Source: Prevotella sp.
GTDB lineage: Bacteria > Bacteroidota > Bacteroidia > Bacteroidales > Bacteroidaceae
DNA length: 64,000 bases
Assembly (NCBI GenBank): GCA_017557405.1
Contig: JAFYYV010000028.1
Coordinates: 248,001 to 312,000 of the forward strand
Reading direction: 5' to 3'
How positions within the stretch are numbered: the stretch's first letter is position 1; each line of letters starts with the position of its first letter. A model generated the notes under the pieces. The model was not told the DNA's origin and made no database searches. It saw nothing but the letters and a program-made list of their open reading frames with translations. The position numbers and the translations under genes were made by a program. Shown in pieces: positions 18,317 to 26,991 of the stretch.

Positions 18317-18408
18317 GTGTGCCATTTGTGGCATTTGAGCGTGTCATTGATGGTCTTTCACCTCGTCATTGCATAGCTCTGACTTCGTCATTTGTGGTCT
18401 TTGGCAGG
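18299..18408. repeat. 22-bp-period array R1 (5 units)
   Basis: Units start at 18299, 18321, 18343, 18365 and 18387, each exactly 22 bases, most beginning GTCA or GCCA. The unit at 18365 is a near-palindrome (GTCATTGCATAGCTCTGAC). The vsr stop codon lies in the first unit. Confidence 0.85.
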
Positions 18409-18437
18409 TGGTCGTGAATGAGTGTCACATTTACAAC

Positions 18438-18618
18438 CGAACAAATCGAACAGATAACAGTTCGATTTTTGAAGGTACTATATAGGCCTATTATTAAGTG
18501 TAAAGAATTTTTATTCATATATATAATATTATTATATATATGAATAAAGTTGGATTCAGAGTAGAAATGGAGAAATAGGGGTGTCAGAAAACTAACTGTT
18601 ATCTGTTCGAACTGTTCG
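18438..18618. repeat. Inverted repeat C with AT-rich core
   Basis: Arms 18438-18462 and 18594-18618 are reverse complements at 23 of 25 positions (key segment AACTGTTATCTGTTCGA). The centre is a palindromic run of TATATAATATTATTATATATA type. It has the same architecture as elements A, B, D and E. The rest of 18317-18660 holds no gene. Confidence 0.85.
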
Positions 18619-18662
18619 CTTTCCTTCCTGTTAAAAATTTTTACTTTCTAGCGCCCTTGAAA

Positions 18663-18694
18663 TTTGGAGGATTGAAATTTTTTTTGTATCTTTG
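18663..18694 (+). promoter_or_regulatory. Strong promoter reading into the 3' end of glycerate kinase
   Basis: TTTG (18663-18666), 20-base spacer and TATCTTTG (18687-18694) form an ideal Bacteroidota promoter on the plus strand. Downstream there is only a signal-peptide start, then the antisense strand of the kinase gene. Confidence 0.75.
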
Positions 18695-18737
18695 CAATGT
18701 AAACGAACGATAAACACACACAATAAAAACAACAACC

Positions 18738-18782
18738 ATGAACGTGAGAAACATCCTTCTGCTCTTGGCCTTGACGCTCTTG
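18738..18782 (+). pseudogene. 5' remnant of a secreted-protein gene
   Basis: After a good promoter and an A-rich leader typical of the phylum, an ATG opens a hydrophobic signal-like stretch (MNVRNILLLLALTLLSMV). At 18783 the frame meets the stop codon of the convergent glycerate kinase and continues only as its antisense, so the rest of the original gene seems to have been lost by a deletion or rearrangement. The long open frame beyond this point is an antisense shadow of the kinase. Confidence 0.5.
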
Positions 18783-19829
18783 TCAATGGTGGTCGGCTCC
18801 GCTGCTGAGAAACGTGCGGATGGCCTGCTTGATGCCCTCGATGGCCACGTCTTTTTGCATGGCGACGGCCATTGGTGTGTTGGGGGGATTGATGCAAATG
18901 ACGTCGACGAAACCAGCGTCGAGCAACATGTGTCGGTCGCTCACCTGACCAGCCAACACCAGAGTGGGCACTCGGGTACCTTTCATCAAGGCGAAGGGCA
19001 GCTTCCCCATGAGCGTCTGTCGGTCGGCTCGTCCTTCACCTGTGATGACGAGATCGGCATCGCTGACGAGTTGGTCGAAATGGAGCAGTTCCATCAGCAG
19101 ACGGGCACCCAGCTGGCATTGGGCGTTCAGATATTGCATGAAGGCGTATCCCAATCCGCCTGCCGCCCCGGCACCAGGAGCATTCGAAAAATCGTGGCCA
19201 AGCAATCGGGCGGAGGTCTCTGCAAAACGTCGGGCACGTTCATCGAGTTGTTCCACCATAGCGGGCGTGGCTCCCTTCTGAGGTGCGAAGACATGGGCGG
19301 CGCCATTGTGACCGCAGAGCGGATTTTGAACATCGGTGGCAATGGTGAATCGCAGATGGTCGGTCTTCTCCAGAATCTCCTTGTCGCGCAACACGTCAAT
19401 CATCCCCATACCTGCGTCGCTGGTGGCACTCCCACCCAAGCCCACAATGAACTCGCGCGTTCCATGTTCAATGGCGTGGACGATGATGTCGCCAACTCCA
19501 CGTGTGGTAGCTACCAGAGGATTGCGCTCGTTGGGGGAGAGCAACGTGAGTCCACAGGCCTGCGCTATCTCGATGGCTGCACAAAGGCCATTCGTGGCAT
19601 AAAGGGCTCGAATGGGACGGTTCAAAGGGTCGTGAGCCTGACATTCAACGGGTTGCCATCCCAGTCGTTCGACAAAGGGCGTGAGCCACCCTTCACCTCC
19701 ATCGCTGACGGGCAGTTCGATGATGTCGGTATCGGGCATGAGCGAGCGAATCCCCTCTGCGGCGGCGTGGTTGGCTTCGGCTGACGTGAGACAACCTTTC
19801 AACGAATCGATGGCGATGATGAATTTCAT
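18783..19829 (-). CDS. Glycerate kinase
   Basis: A 348-residue enzyme of the GlxK/GarK (glycerate kinase type 1) family, phosphorylating D-glycerate with ATP to 2- or 3-phosphoglycerate. Visible motifs are the start IIAIDSLKGCLTSAEA, PVSDGGEGW (about 40-48), the nucleotide loop GLGGSATSDAGMGM (about 125-138) and GAGAAGGLGYAFM followed by DLVITGEGRAD. It has its own TATCTTTG box on the minus strand at 19853-19860. A D-2-hydroxyacid dehydrogenase resembling glycerate dehydrogenase is coded at 44780, so the two could act in the same glycerate route, though they are far apart. The 3' end abuts a truncated gene remnant. Confidence 0.93.
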   Translation of the reverse strand: MKFIIAIDSLKGCLTSAEANHAAAEGIRSLMPDTDIIELPVSDGGEGWLTPFVERLGWQPVECQAHDPLNRPIRALYATNGLCAAIEIAQACGLTLLSPNERNPLVATTRGVGDIIVHAIEHGTREFIVGLGGSATSDAGMGMIDVLRDKEILEKTDHLRFTIATDVQNPLCGHNGAAHVFAPQKGATPAMVEQLDERARRFAETSARLLGHDFSNAPGAGAAGGLGYAFMQYLNAQCQLGARLLMELLHFDQLVSDADLVITGEGRADRQTLMGKLPFALMKGTRVPTLVLAGQVSDRHMLLDAGFVDVICINPPNTPMAVAMQKDVAIEGIKQAIRTFLSSGADHH

Positions 19830-19880
19830 GTCAAGCTATGTGAATGATGTTGCAAAGATAAGGGTTTCTGTTGGAATTGC

Positions 19881-19911
19881 TTTGCTATTTGGTGGAAAAT
19901 CGATATATTTG
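19881..19911 (+). promoter_or_regulatory. Promoter of the HI0933-type flavoprotein
   Basis: TTTG (19881-19884), 19-base spacer and TATATTTG (19904-19911); divergent from the glycerate kinase promoter. Confidence 0.7.
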
Positions 19912-19929
19912 CATGCAGAAAGTTTTTGA

Positions 19930-21138
19930 ATGGCAATGAAGGCGATGAAAACGGCGATAATAGGTGGCGGTGCTGCTGGTTTTTTCACGGCGATCAACTT
20001 GAAGGAGATGATGCCTGATATGGAGGTGGTCATCTTCGAGCGTGGTAATCGTGTGTTGGCGAAAGTGGAGATTTCGGGTGGAGGGCGATGCAATTGCACA
20101 AACTCGTTTGCCAGCGTTCGAGATTTGAGTCACGTCTATCCTCGTGGCCATCGATTGATGAAACGTCTGATGAAACAATTCGACCAGCGCGATGCCTACG
20201 AATGGTTTGAACGTCGAGGAGTGACATTGACAACGCAAGCCGACGAGTGTGTGTTCCCTGCTTCACAAGATTCGCATAGCATCATCAATTGCTTCCTGAA
20301 TGAAGCTGAGAGACTTGGTGTTCGTATTCGTAAGGGAATGAAAATCAATTCGTTGGAGAATTTGGTTGAATATGATTATGTGGTTGTGACAACGGGCGGA
20401 ATGCCTCGTTCAATAGCCAATGCTGCCACCGATGGAGGACTGTTTGAGGGCGTGGAGATAGTGCCGCCTGTTCCTTCACTTTTCACTTTCAATATTGCCG
20501 ACGAGGCGTTGCGAGGTTTGATGGGAACGGTGGTCGAAGGTGTGACTGTGATGATTCCTGGCACCAAGATGCGCGCTTCAGGACCTTTGCTCGTCACTCA
20601 TTGGGGGATGAGCGGCCCAGCCATTTTGAAGTTGTCGAGCTATGCCGCCCGCTTGTTGGCCGAGCATGGTTATCGAATGCCACTCATCGTGAATTGGACG
20701 GGTCGCACGGAAGAGGAAGTGAGGGAGGAACTGATGGAGATCACGATGCAGAATCCCAACAAGCAGTTGGCCAATGTTCGTCCGTTTGGTCTTCCAAGCC
20801 GGTTGTGGAACTACCTTTTGGAAAAGAGTCTGGGCGAGCGGAGCAGTAGCCGTTGGATTCATCTGAACAAGAAGGAGTTGAATCGGTTGGTCAATGTGTT
20901 GCAGCTCGATACCTACGAAATCAATGGTCGTGCGGCTTTCAAGGATGAGTTTGTCACGTGTGGCGGTGTCTCGTTGGGTTGTCTGAATGCTTCCACGCTT
21001 GAGTTTGTCGATGGAAAAAGCCCTCGAAGGTTCTTTGCCGGTGAGGTGCTCGATGTGGATGGTGTTACGGGCGGATTCAATTTCCAGGCAGCTTGGACAA
21101 CTGGCTTTGCGGTTGCCAAAGCCATCGCTGGTCAGTAA
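19930..21138 (+). CDS. HI0933/YhiN-family FAD-dependent oxidoreductase
   Basis: A 402-residue flavoprotein of a widespread family with poorly known function. The FAD-binding fingerprint is IIGGGAAGFFTAINL near the start; KVEISGGGRCNCTNS (about 45-59) is the family hallmark, and DVDGVTGGFNFQAAWTTG near 375-392 is the closing FAD-binding motif. The middle carries the inserted beta domain. Three in-frame ATGs (19930, 19936, 19945) are possible; the one at 19945 gives the usual family start MKTAIIGGG, while the first is closest to the promoter. It ends 3 bases from the convergent miaA stop. Confidence 0.87.
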   Translation: MAMKAMKTAIIGGGAAGFFTAINLKEMMPDMEVVIFERGNRVLAKVEISGGGRCNCTNSFASVRDLSHVYPRGHRLMKRLMKQFDQRDAYEWFERRGVTLTTQADECVFPASQDSHSIINCFLNEAERLGVRIRKGMKINSLENLVEYDYVVVTTGGMPRSIANAATDGGLFEGVEIVPPVPSLFTFNIADEALRGLMGTVVEGVTVMIPGTKMRASGPLLVTHWGMSGPAILKLSSYAARLLAEHGYRMPLIVNWTGRTEEEVREELMEITMQNPNKQLANVRPFGLPSRLWNYLLEKSLGERSSSRWIHLNKKELNRLVNVLQLDTYEINGRAAFKDEFVTCGGVSLGCLNASTLEFVDGKSPRRFFAGEVLDVDGVTGGFNFQAAWTTGFAVAKAIAGQ

Positions 21139-21141
21139 TAA

Positions 21142-22080
21142 TCAAAGAACATTTTGTTGGATTTCTTGGTTGATGAAGGCAATGATTTCATCAACGTTTT
21201 CAGGGTGGAACCAATGAACGGAATCATCGCGTTTGAACCATGTGAGTTGCTTCCGCATGTAGCGGCGAGTGTTTCCTTTGATGCGCTCTACAGCTTCGTC
21301 GAGCGACCAAATACCATCAAAATAGTTGAAGAGTTCCTTGTAACCTACAGTATTGAGGGCATTGAGGTGGCGCAATGGGAAGACACGGCGGGCTTCTTCA
21401 AGCAAACCATCGGCCATCATCTGGTCCACTCGTTGGTTGATGCGATTGTAGAGCTCTTCTCGTGGGCGGTTGAGTCCAATCTTGAGAATGCGGAAAGGAC
21501 GCTCTTTTTTCGTGTTTGTGCGAAAAGATGTATAGGTTTTTCCCGTCATGTGGCAGATTTCGAGCGCATGAACCACACGTCGTGGATTTTGTTTGTCAAC
21601 GATGGCATAGTGCTCGGGGTCGAGTCCGCGCAATTCTTCTACAAGAGCTGGCAACCCTTCTTCCTTCAACCTGCGTTTCATGGTTTCGCGCGTCTCATCG
21701 TCAACGGTGGGAATGTCGTCGATTCCATAGCAGACAGCATCTATGTACATCATTGAACCACCACTCATGAGGTGGATAGGCCCCCCTCCTGTCCCCCCCG
21801 TAGGGGGATGATTGGTTATGAGTTTCAGCACGTCCTGCTCGTACATCGAAGCGCTGTAATAGTCTTCCAAATGGTGATTGCCCACAAAATAATGCTTCAC
21901 GCGCTCAAGTTGCTCCTTTGTTGGGGTGGCGGTTCCGATGGGTATTTCTGAGAATATCTGACGTGAGTCGGCATTGATGATGGGAATATGAAAAGAATCG
22001 GCAAGACGAATGCAAAGTTCCGTCTTGCCAACTCCTGTAGGGCCGAGAATAACAATCAGTGTGTTATTTGATGATTCCAC
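21142..22080 (-). CDS. miaA: tRNA dimethylallyltransferase
   Basis: An enzyme of about 312 residues that adds an isopentenyl group to A37 of tRNAs reading UNN codons. It has P-loop [35 protein letters not shown] and the C-terminal [16 protein letters not shown]. Near residues 105-117 the sequence [10 protein letters not shown] is foreign to the family and is coded by a copy of the C/G-rich hairpin repeat (21780-21808) that has entered in frame. The start is uncertain: a GTG at 22080, overlapping the lpxA stop, gives the usual length, while an ATG at 22161 would add 27 odd residues. It is the last gene of the lipid A operon. Confidence 0.9.
   Translation of the reverse strand: MESSNNTLIVILGPTGVGKTELCIRLADSFHIPIINADSRQIFSEIPIGTATPTKEQLERVKHYFVGNHHLEDYYSASMYEQDVLKLITNHPPTGGTGGGPIHLMSGGSMMYIDAVCYGIDDIPTVDDETRETMKRRLKEEGLPALVEELRGLDPEHYAIVDKQNPRRVVHALEICHMTGKTYTSFRTNTKKERPFRILKIGLNRPREELYNRINQRVDQMMADGLLEEARRVFPLRHLNALNTVGYKELFNYFDGIWSLDEAVERIKGNTRRYMRKQLTWFKRDDSVHWFHPENVDEIIAFINQEIQQNVL
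21780..21808. repeat. C/G-rich hairpin repeat G2 inside miaA
   Basis: GGCCCCCCTCC-TGT-CCCCCCC-GTAG-GGGG follows the pattern of the intergenic copies at 5861, 44614 and 45733. It is read in frame by miaA on the other strand as a Gly/Pro/Thr-rich segment. Confidence 0.75.
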
Positions 22081-22837
22081 GTTGAGAGGCTTCAACAAAG
22101 TCAATGATGTATTGAATCTCAGGTGACAAGGGAATGGTTTCCTTGATGAGTTGGAGTGCATCAGCGCGCGTGTTGCTGCTTTGGTAGATGATGCGATAGG
22201 CCTCGTGTATGTTCTGAATCAGTTCGTTGGAGAATCCACGACGACGCAAGCCAATCAGGTTGACGCCCGCATAGCGGATGGGTTCTTTTCCAGCGATGAT
22301 ATAAGGTGGAATGTCTTGCGAGGTTCGACTGCCACCTTGCACCATCACATAACCACCGATGTGGCAGAACTGGTGGATGAGGACGGTGGCCGAGATGATG
22401 GCATTGTCGTCGACAGTCACTTCGCCAGCGAACTTTGTCGAGTTGCCAATGATGCAACCATTGCCCACCACACAGTCGTGCGCGATGTGCATGTTCTCCA
22501 TCAGTAGGTTGTTAGAACCTACCTTCGTGCATCCCTTCGATGCAGTACCTCTTGAAATGGTGACATTCTCGCGAATGGAGTTGTTGTCGCCAATCTCGCA
22601 GATGGTCTCCTCACCGTGGAACTTCAAGTCTTGAGGTTTGGTGGAAAGACTGGCACCAGGAAACACCTCGTTGTTGTTGCCAATTCGAGCACCCACATTG
22701 ATGGTGACGCTGTTTTGGAAGACGTTGTTATCGCCAATGACAGTGTCGCGATCGATGTAGCAGAAAGGACCGATGACGTTGTTGTCGCCGAGTTTTGCCT
22801 CTGGGTGAATGTATGCTAATGGGCTTATCTGGTTCAT
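22064..22837 (-). CDS. lpxA: UDP-N-acetylglucosamine O-acyltransferase
   Basis: A 257-residue left-handed beta-helix enzyme that makes the first step of lipid A synthesis, moving a 3-hydroxyacyl chain from acyl carrier protein to UDP-GlcNAc in the cytoplasm. The hexapeptide pattern ([17 protein letters not shown] and onwards) covers residues 10-185. The catalytic His is in [12 protein letters not shown] (near residue 119). A helical C-terminal domain ([20 protein letters not shown]) completes the family length. It lies between lpxC/fabZ (27 bases upstream) and miaA (overlap) in one operon. Confidence 0.97.
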   Translation of the reverse strand: MNQISPLAYIHPEAKLGDNNVIGPFCYIDRDTVIGDNNVFQNSVTINVGARIGNNNEVFPGASLSTKPQDLKFHGEETICEIGDNNSIRENVTISRGTASKGCTKVGSNNLLMENMHIAHDCVVGNGCIIGNSTKFAGEVTVDDNAIISATVLIHQFCHIGGYVMVQGGSRTSQDIPPYIIAGKEPIRYAGVNLIGLRRRGFSNELIQNIHEAYRIIYQSSNTRADALQLIKETIPLSPEIQYIIDFVEASQRGIIK

Positions 22838-22864
22838 GTTTACGCTTCGCTAAATGAATAAAGT

Positions 22865-24256
22865 TTATTTGTTCTTTACGATCTGGGCGGTGAAAGTAGC
22901 CTCTGAAACCACATGGTCGCCTACGAAAGCATAGCCTTTCATTGAGCTTACACCATGACGAACAGGATGAAGCAGTTCGACGCGGAACAACAATGTGTCG
23001 CCAGGAACGACTTTTTGGCGGAATTTCACTTCGTCGATTCGCATGAAATAGGTCGACCAACGCTCGGGCTCCTCAACTTGACTGAGCACCAAGAGACCAC
23101 CACACTGTGCCATAGCCTCCACTTGTAGCACGCCAGGCATGACAGGCTCTTGTGGGAAATGACCTACGAAGAAGGGTTCGTTAGATGTGATGTTCTTCAC
23201 ACCTACGACGGTGGTCGGGCCCATCGAGATTACTTTGTCCACCAATTGCATGGGATAGCGGTGGGGAAGCAACTCGCGAATGCGATTGTTGTCCATAATA
23301 GGCTCCTCGTTGGGGTCGTAGATGGGGGCTTGCACCTCATGCTTCTTGATTTCCTTACGCATAAGGCGTGCAAATTTGTTGTTGATGGTGTGGCCTGGAC
23401 GAGTGGCAACAATGCGACCCTTGATGGGCTTTCCAATGAGCGCCATATCGCCAATGATGTCGAGCAACTTGTGGCGTGTGCACTCGTTCTCCCATTGCAG
23501 TGGCTTGGGTTGGATGTATCCAATCTTTGTAGCGTCACGGTGTGGCACTTTCAAGAGGTCGGCCAATTGGTCGAGCTTCTCTTGGGTGACCTCGCGCTCG
23601 TAGATGACGATGGCATTCTCAAGGTCGCCACCTTTGATGAGGTTGGCTTCGAGCAGGGGAACAATGTCGCGAACGAAGACGAATGTGCGTGCAGGAGCCA
23701 CTTCCTCAGCATAGTTTACCACGTCGTCGAGTGTGGCAAACTGGCTGTTGATGAACTTCGACTGGAACGAACACATGGTCGTGATAGAGAACTGCTCATC
23801 GGGGAGAATGGTGATGCAAGAGCCCGACTCCTCGTCTTTCACTTCGATTTTCTTACGAATGATGTAGTAGTCTTTGGGTGCGTTCTGCTCTTCGATTCCC
23901 ACCTCTTGGATTTTCTCCACATATTTGATGGCCGAACCATCAAGAATGGGGAATTCAGGACCATTGACTTGAATCAGACAGTTGTCGATTCCCAATGCGT
24001 AAAGGGCAGAAAGACCATGCTCAACGGTAGATACACGCATGGTGCTATTGCCAAGAACGGTTCCGCGTTGCGTATCGATCACCTTTTCAGCAACAGCATC
24101 GATGATGGGTTCGCCTTCAAGGTCGATTCGTTGGATGCGATAACCAGTGTTCTCGGGTGCAGGGTTGAAGGTGACAGTGAGATTCAACCCTGTATGCAGT
24201 CCTTTTCCAAAGAGAGAGAAACTGCCTTTAAGTGTCTTCTGTTTTGACGTTTCCAT
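22865..24256 (-). CDS. lpxC/fabZ: Bifunctional LpxC deacetylase / FabZ dehydratase fusion
   Basis: A 463-residue two-domain cytoplasmic protein. Residues 1-310 are LpxC, the zinc enzyme that commits UDP-3-O-acyl-GlcNAc to lipid A; ligands are in STVEHGLSAL (His80 region) and CTRHKLLDIIGD. Residues 318-463 are FabZ, the hotdog-fold 3-hydroxyacyl-ACP dehydratase, with LLPHRYPMQLVDKV and GHFPQEPVMPGVLQVEAMAQ (catalytic His and Glu). The fusion is a known hallmark of Bacteroidota. It ties acyl chain supply to lipid A synthesis. It is 12 bases after lpxD and 27 before lpxA. Confidence 0.97.
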   Translation of the reverse strand: METSKQKTLKGSFSLFGKGLHTGLNLTVTFNPAPENTGYRIQRIDLEGEPIIDAVAEKVIDTQRGTVLGNSTMRVSTVEHGLSALYALGIDNCLIQVNGPEFPILDGSAIKYVEKIQEVGIEEQNAPKDYYIIRKKIEVKDEESGSCITILPDEQFSITTMCSFQSKFINSQFATLDDVVNYAEEVAPARTFVFVRDIVPLLEANLIKGGDLENAIVIYEREVTQEKLDQLADLLKVPHRDATKIGYIQPKPLQWENECTRHKLLDIIGDMALIGKPIKGRIVATRPGHTINNKFARLMRKEIKKHEVQAPIYDPNEEPIMDNNRIRELLPHRYPMQLVDKVISMGPTTVVGVKNITSNEPFFVGHFPQEPVMPGVLQVEAMAQCGGLLVLSQVEEPERWSTYFMRIDEVKFRQKVVPGDTLLFRVELLHPVRHGVSSMKGYAFVGDHVVSEATFTAQIVKNK

Positions 24257-24268
24257 TTATTTAGTTTT

Positions 24269-25255
24269 TTATTGTTTCTGTTGTTTGAGGGCCTCGATTT
24301 CCTTCTGCAGCTCGTTGATCTTCTGATACATGTCGGGCAATCTGCGGAAGATGGCAGCCGATTTCATGAAGCCCTTGGCGTCCCATGCTGGCGAACCAAT
24401 GATGGTTTGACCAGGTTGCTTGACGCTATTGGTGATACCAGCTTGTGCACCCACATGAGTTTGGTCGGCAATATGTATGTGGCCAGCCATTCCCACTTGT
24501 CCGCCAAACATGCACCATTGGCCTACTTTCGTGCTGCCGGCAATACCTGTTTGTGCGGCGATGACAGTGTTCTGGCCAATCTCCACATTGTGCGCCACCT
24601 GGATGAGGTTGTCGAGTTTCACGCCCTTGCGAATATAGGTGCTACCCATTGTGGAACGGTCGACGCACGTGTTGGCGCCTATTTCCACATCGTCCTCGAT
24701 GACCACATTGCCAATTTGTGGGATTTTGTCGTATCCATCAGGGGTGGGAGCGAATCCAAAGCCGTCGGCTCCAATCACGCTTCCTGCATGAATGGTCACC
24801 CGATTGCCAATCTTGCAACCTTCGTAGATGGTCACATGGGGGTAAATCGTGCAATTGTCGCCAACAACAACGCCGTCGCCAATGTAAGCGAACGGAGCGA
24901 TATAAGTGTCTTTGCCGATGGTTGCAGTGGACGAAACAAATGCCAGTGGGTCGATGCCAATCTTCTTCGGCTTGAACGACTCGTAGAGTTGCAACAACTT
25001 GGCCACGCACTCGTAAGCGTTCTTCACGCGAATGAGGGTGGTTGAAACAGGGTGTTCCAATTCCACGTTCTCATCAATCAGCACAATCGATGACTTGGTG
25101 TCGTACACGAAATGGGTGTATTTGGGGTTGGAGAGGAACGAGATGGCTCCCGGTGTTCCTTCCTCAATCTTTGCAAAAGTATTGACTGTGGCGTTCTCGT
25201 CGCCTTCTATTCTGCCCTCGATGAACTGGGCGATTTGTTTAGCTGTAAACTCCAT
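24269..25255 (-). CDS. lpxD: UDP-3-O-(3-hydroxyacyl)glucosamine N-acyltransferase
   Basis: A 328-residue trimeric acyltransferase that adds the N-linked hydroxyacyl chain in lipid A synthesis. The N-terminal uridine-binding domain (1-95, with [12 protein letters not shown]) is followed by left-handed helix repeats ([20 protein letters not shown] and so on), the [13 protein letters not shown] loop and the catalytic His in [10 protein letters not shown]. The C-terminal helix ends in a coiled Q/K-rich tail. A TATATTTG box on the minus strand (25285-25292) may give it a promoter of its own within the operon; the HD hydrolase gene lies 48 bases upstream. Confidence 0.97.
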   Translation of the reverse strand: MEFTAKQIAQFIEGRIEGDENATVNTFAKIEEGTPGAISFLSNPKYTHFVYDTKSSIVLIDENVELEHPVSTTLIRVKNAYECVAKLLQLYESFKPKKIGIDPLAFVSSTATIGKDTYIAPFAYIGDGVVVGDNCTIYPHVTIYEGCKIGNRVTIHAGSVIGADGFGFAPTPDGYDKIPQIGNVVIEDDVEIGANTCVDRSTMGSTYIRKGVKLDNLIQVAHNVEIGQNTVIAAQTGIAGSTKVGQWCMFGGQVGMAGHIHIADQTHVGAQAGITNSVKQPGQTIIGSPAWDAKGFMKSAAIFRRLPDMYQKINELQKEIEALKQQKQ

Positions 25256-25303
25256 ACCGCTTATCAGTTTTTCTATTCAAAGTGCAAATATACACATTTT
25301 TAT

Positions 25304-26524
25304 TTAAACACGTTGATAACAGAGGTAATATTTGCGAATTTTTTTGGATAATAGGGCAACATTAAGAATTTCCGAGGCCTCGGCAATGTCTTTGATGGTG
25401 TCGTCTTTGTAGAGAATGTCGATGTGGTCGTCGTTGATGTCGTACATGTCTTTCTGAATCGTGTTCACACTCATCAGGTTGGCGGCATCTTCGAATGGAA
25501 TGTCGAATTTCTCGGCCAATTCGCCTTGTATTCTCTCTATTTCGTCGTTGCCGATGGGCTCCTCGCGAATCTCCACGTGGAACAGACGTCGTTCAACGAG
25601 GTTGCGCGACAGGATGGAGAGAATCTTGTCTTCGTGTTGCGTCCAAGTCTTCACGCTGCTCCAGATGTCGTTGTCGTCGAGCAATTCATAGTTCTTCAAC
25701 GCATCAGGGTTCGTGTTGAAGAGGTTGGCGTCGACATCGTTGTAAAGGAAGAAACGCAGGGCGGGAGTGGCAAACAACTCCTTTCCCTCCCTTGCCAACT
25801 TCTTCGCTCTGAGGAGCACGTTCACCAACACTTTCTCGTAGGCAACGGTGGCTTTGTGCAGATACACCTGCCAATACATCAGGCGACGGCTGGTCAGATA
25901 GTTCTCGATGCTATAGATGCCCTTTTGCTCCACAACCAAACGGTCGTCCACTACGTTGAGCATCTTGATGATGCGGGCAGAACCGATGTTGCCCTCTGTA
26001 ACACCCGTGAAGAACGAGTCGCGACGCAGGTAGTCGAGCCTATCCATATCGAGTTGGCTCGAAATCAGTTGATGTAGGAAACGCTTGGGATATTCATCCT
26101 TGAAAATCATGAGCGCCAGGTTCAACTGTCCGTTCATCTCTTGGTTGATCTCGTCCATCATCAGCAATGAGATGTCTTCATGCGAAATGCCGTGAATGAG
26201 CGTGTTCTCCAGCACGTGGGAGAAAGGCCCATGTCCGATGTCGTGCATCAGAATGGCCGCTCCTACGGCTTCGGCTTCGCTGTCGAAGATGAAAATGCCT
26301 TTCTGCGAGAGCGATTGCACGGCCTCGCTCATCAAGTGGAAGGCTCCTAACGAATGCTGGAACCGCGTGTGTTGAGCACCTGGGTAAACCACCGAGGCAA
26401 GCCCCAACTGCTTGATGCGGCTGAGGCGTTGGAACAATCGGTGCTTCACGATGTTGAGCAGCAATCCGCGAGGAATCTTGATGAACCCGAATACAGGGTC
26501 GTTGATGATTTTAGAGTCGTTCAT
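25304..26524 (-). CDS. HD-domain phosphohydrolase (dGTPase-like)
   Basis: A 406-residue metal-dependent phosphohydrolase. The HD signature is complete: HTRFQHSLGAF (first His, about 51-61) and ILMHDIGHGPFSHVLE (about 92-107), followed by DRLDYLRRDSFFTG, the family motif of the dNTP triphosphohydrolase/SAMHD1-like group. The substrate is therefore likely to be a (d)NTP, but this is inference. The start at 26524 fits the family start (KIINDPVFGFIKIPRG); it lies only 9 bases from a TACCTTTG box, so the mRNA has almost no leader. A longer frame up to 26629 crosses the promoter and a repeat. It heads the lpx operon, an arrangement common in Bacteroidales. Confidence 0.9.
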   Translation of the reverse strand: MNDSKIINDPVFGFIKIPRGLLLNIVKHRLFQRLSRIKQLGLASVVYPGAQHTRFQHSLGAFHLMSEAVQSLSQKGIFIFDSEAEAVGAAILMHDIGHGPFSHVLENTLIHGISHEDISLLMMDEINQEMNGQLNLALMIFKDEYPKRFLHQLISSQLDMDRLDYLRRDSFFTGVTEGNIGSARIIKMLNVVDDRLVVEQKGIYSIENYLTSRRLMYWQVYLHKATVAYEKVLVNVLLRAKKLAREGKELFATPALRFFLYNDVDANLFNTNPDALKNYELLDDNDIWSSVKTWTQHEDKILSILSRNLVERRLFHVEIREEPIGNDEIERIQGELAEKFDIPFEDAANLMSVNTIQKDMYDINDDHIDILYKDDTIKDIAEASEILNVALLSKKIRKYYLCYQRV

Positions 26525-26533
26525 AATTTGATG

Positions 26534-26565
26534 CAAAGGTACATATTCTTTCATAATTGACCAAA
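26534..26565 (-). promoter_or_regulatory. Promoter of the HD/lpx operon
   Basis: On the minus strand TTTG (26562-26565), 20-base spacer and TACCTTTG (26534-26541). The ATG at 26524 begins 9 bases after the box, so transcription should start 2-5 bases before it. Confidence 0.75.
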
Positions 26566-26624
26566 TTATTACGCTGAAAACGGCTATTTTGCGGTGCTCG
26601 AAGCCATATTCACCCTCCAGTTTA

Positions 26625-26734
26625 GTCAAAGATGGTCTTTAACGTTGTCATTCCATAGCTTTGACCTCCTCATTCCATAGCTTGGACAATGTCATTGCTA
26701 TGCTTTGACACGTTTATTCCATAGCTTTCATCCA
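26625..26734. repeat. 22-bp-period array R2 (5 units)
   Basis: Units begin at 26625, 26647, 26669, 26691 and 26713. The common core is CATAGCTTTGAC preceded by TCATTC; the first unit has the variant GTCAAAG-ATGGT-CTTT seen in array R4. It lies 60 bases upstream of the HD operon promoter. Confidence 0.88.
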
Positions 26735-26745
26735 ACCCGATGACA

Positions 26746-26991
26746 GAATGACAAATGACAAATGACAATAATGTAGTTTCATAGTTCACACACGAGAATG
26801 TAACGACAGGATAATGCCGGGGTGTATTATAATTTAACATATATTATATAAATTGTAATAATATTATATAATTATATATATATTATAATACTACCACCAT
26901 TTTGCATGTTTACAGAAAGAATATCCATTATTTTCGTTTTGGAATGTTGATGAGGTGCTTATTGTCATTTGTCATTTTGTCATTTGTCATT
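26746..26991. repeat. Inverted heptamer repeat D with AT-rich core
   Basis: Left arm 26746-26770 is ATGACAA repeated; right arm 26960-26991 is TTGTCAT repeated with one more unit. Between them is a long AT palindrome (TAATATTATATAATTATATATA region near 26860-26890). The hemW stop codon (26987-26989) lies in the right arm. I see nothing else in 26735-26986. Confidence 0.85.

Noticed and set aside
18786-19784. Plus-strand open frame across glycerate kinase, continuing from the signal-like start at 18738
   Set aside because: It is the antisense of a well-supported enzyme; only the first 45 bases and the promoter look like a true gene start.
26524-26629. N-terminal extension of the HD hydrolase
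   Set aside because: It crosses the operon promoter and a unit of the 22-bp array, and family members begin at the KIINDPVFGF segment.
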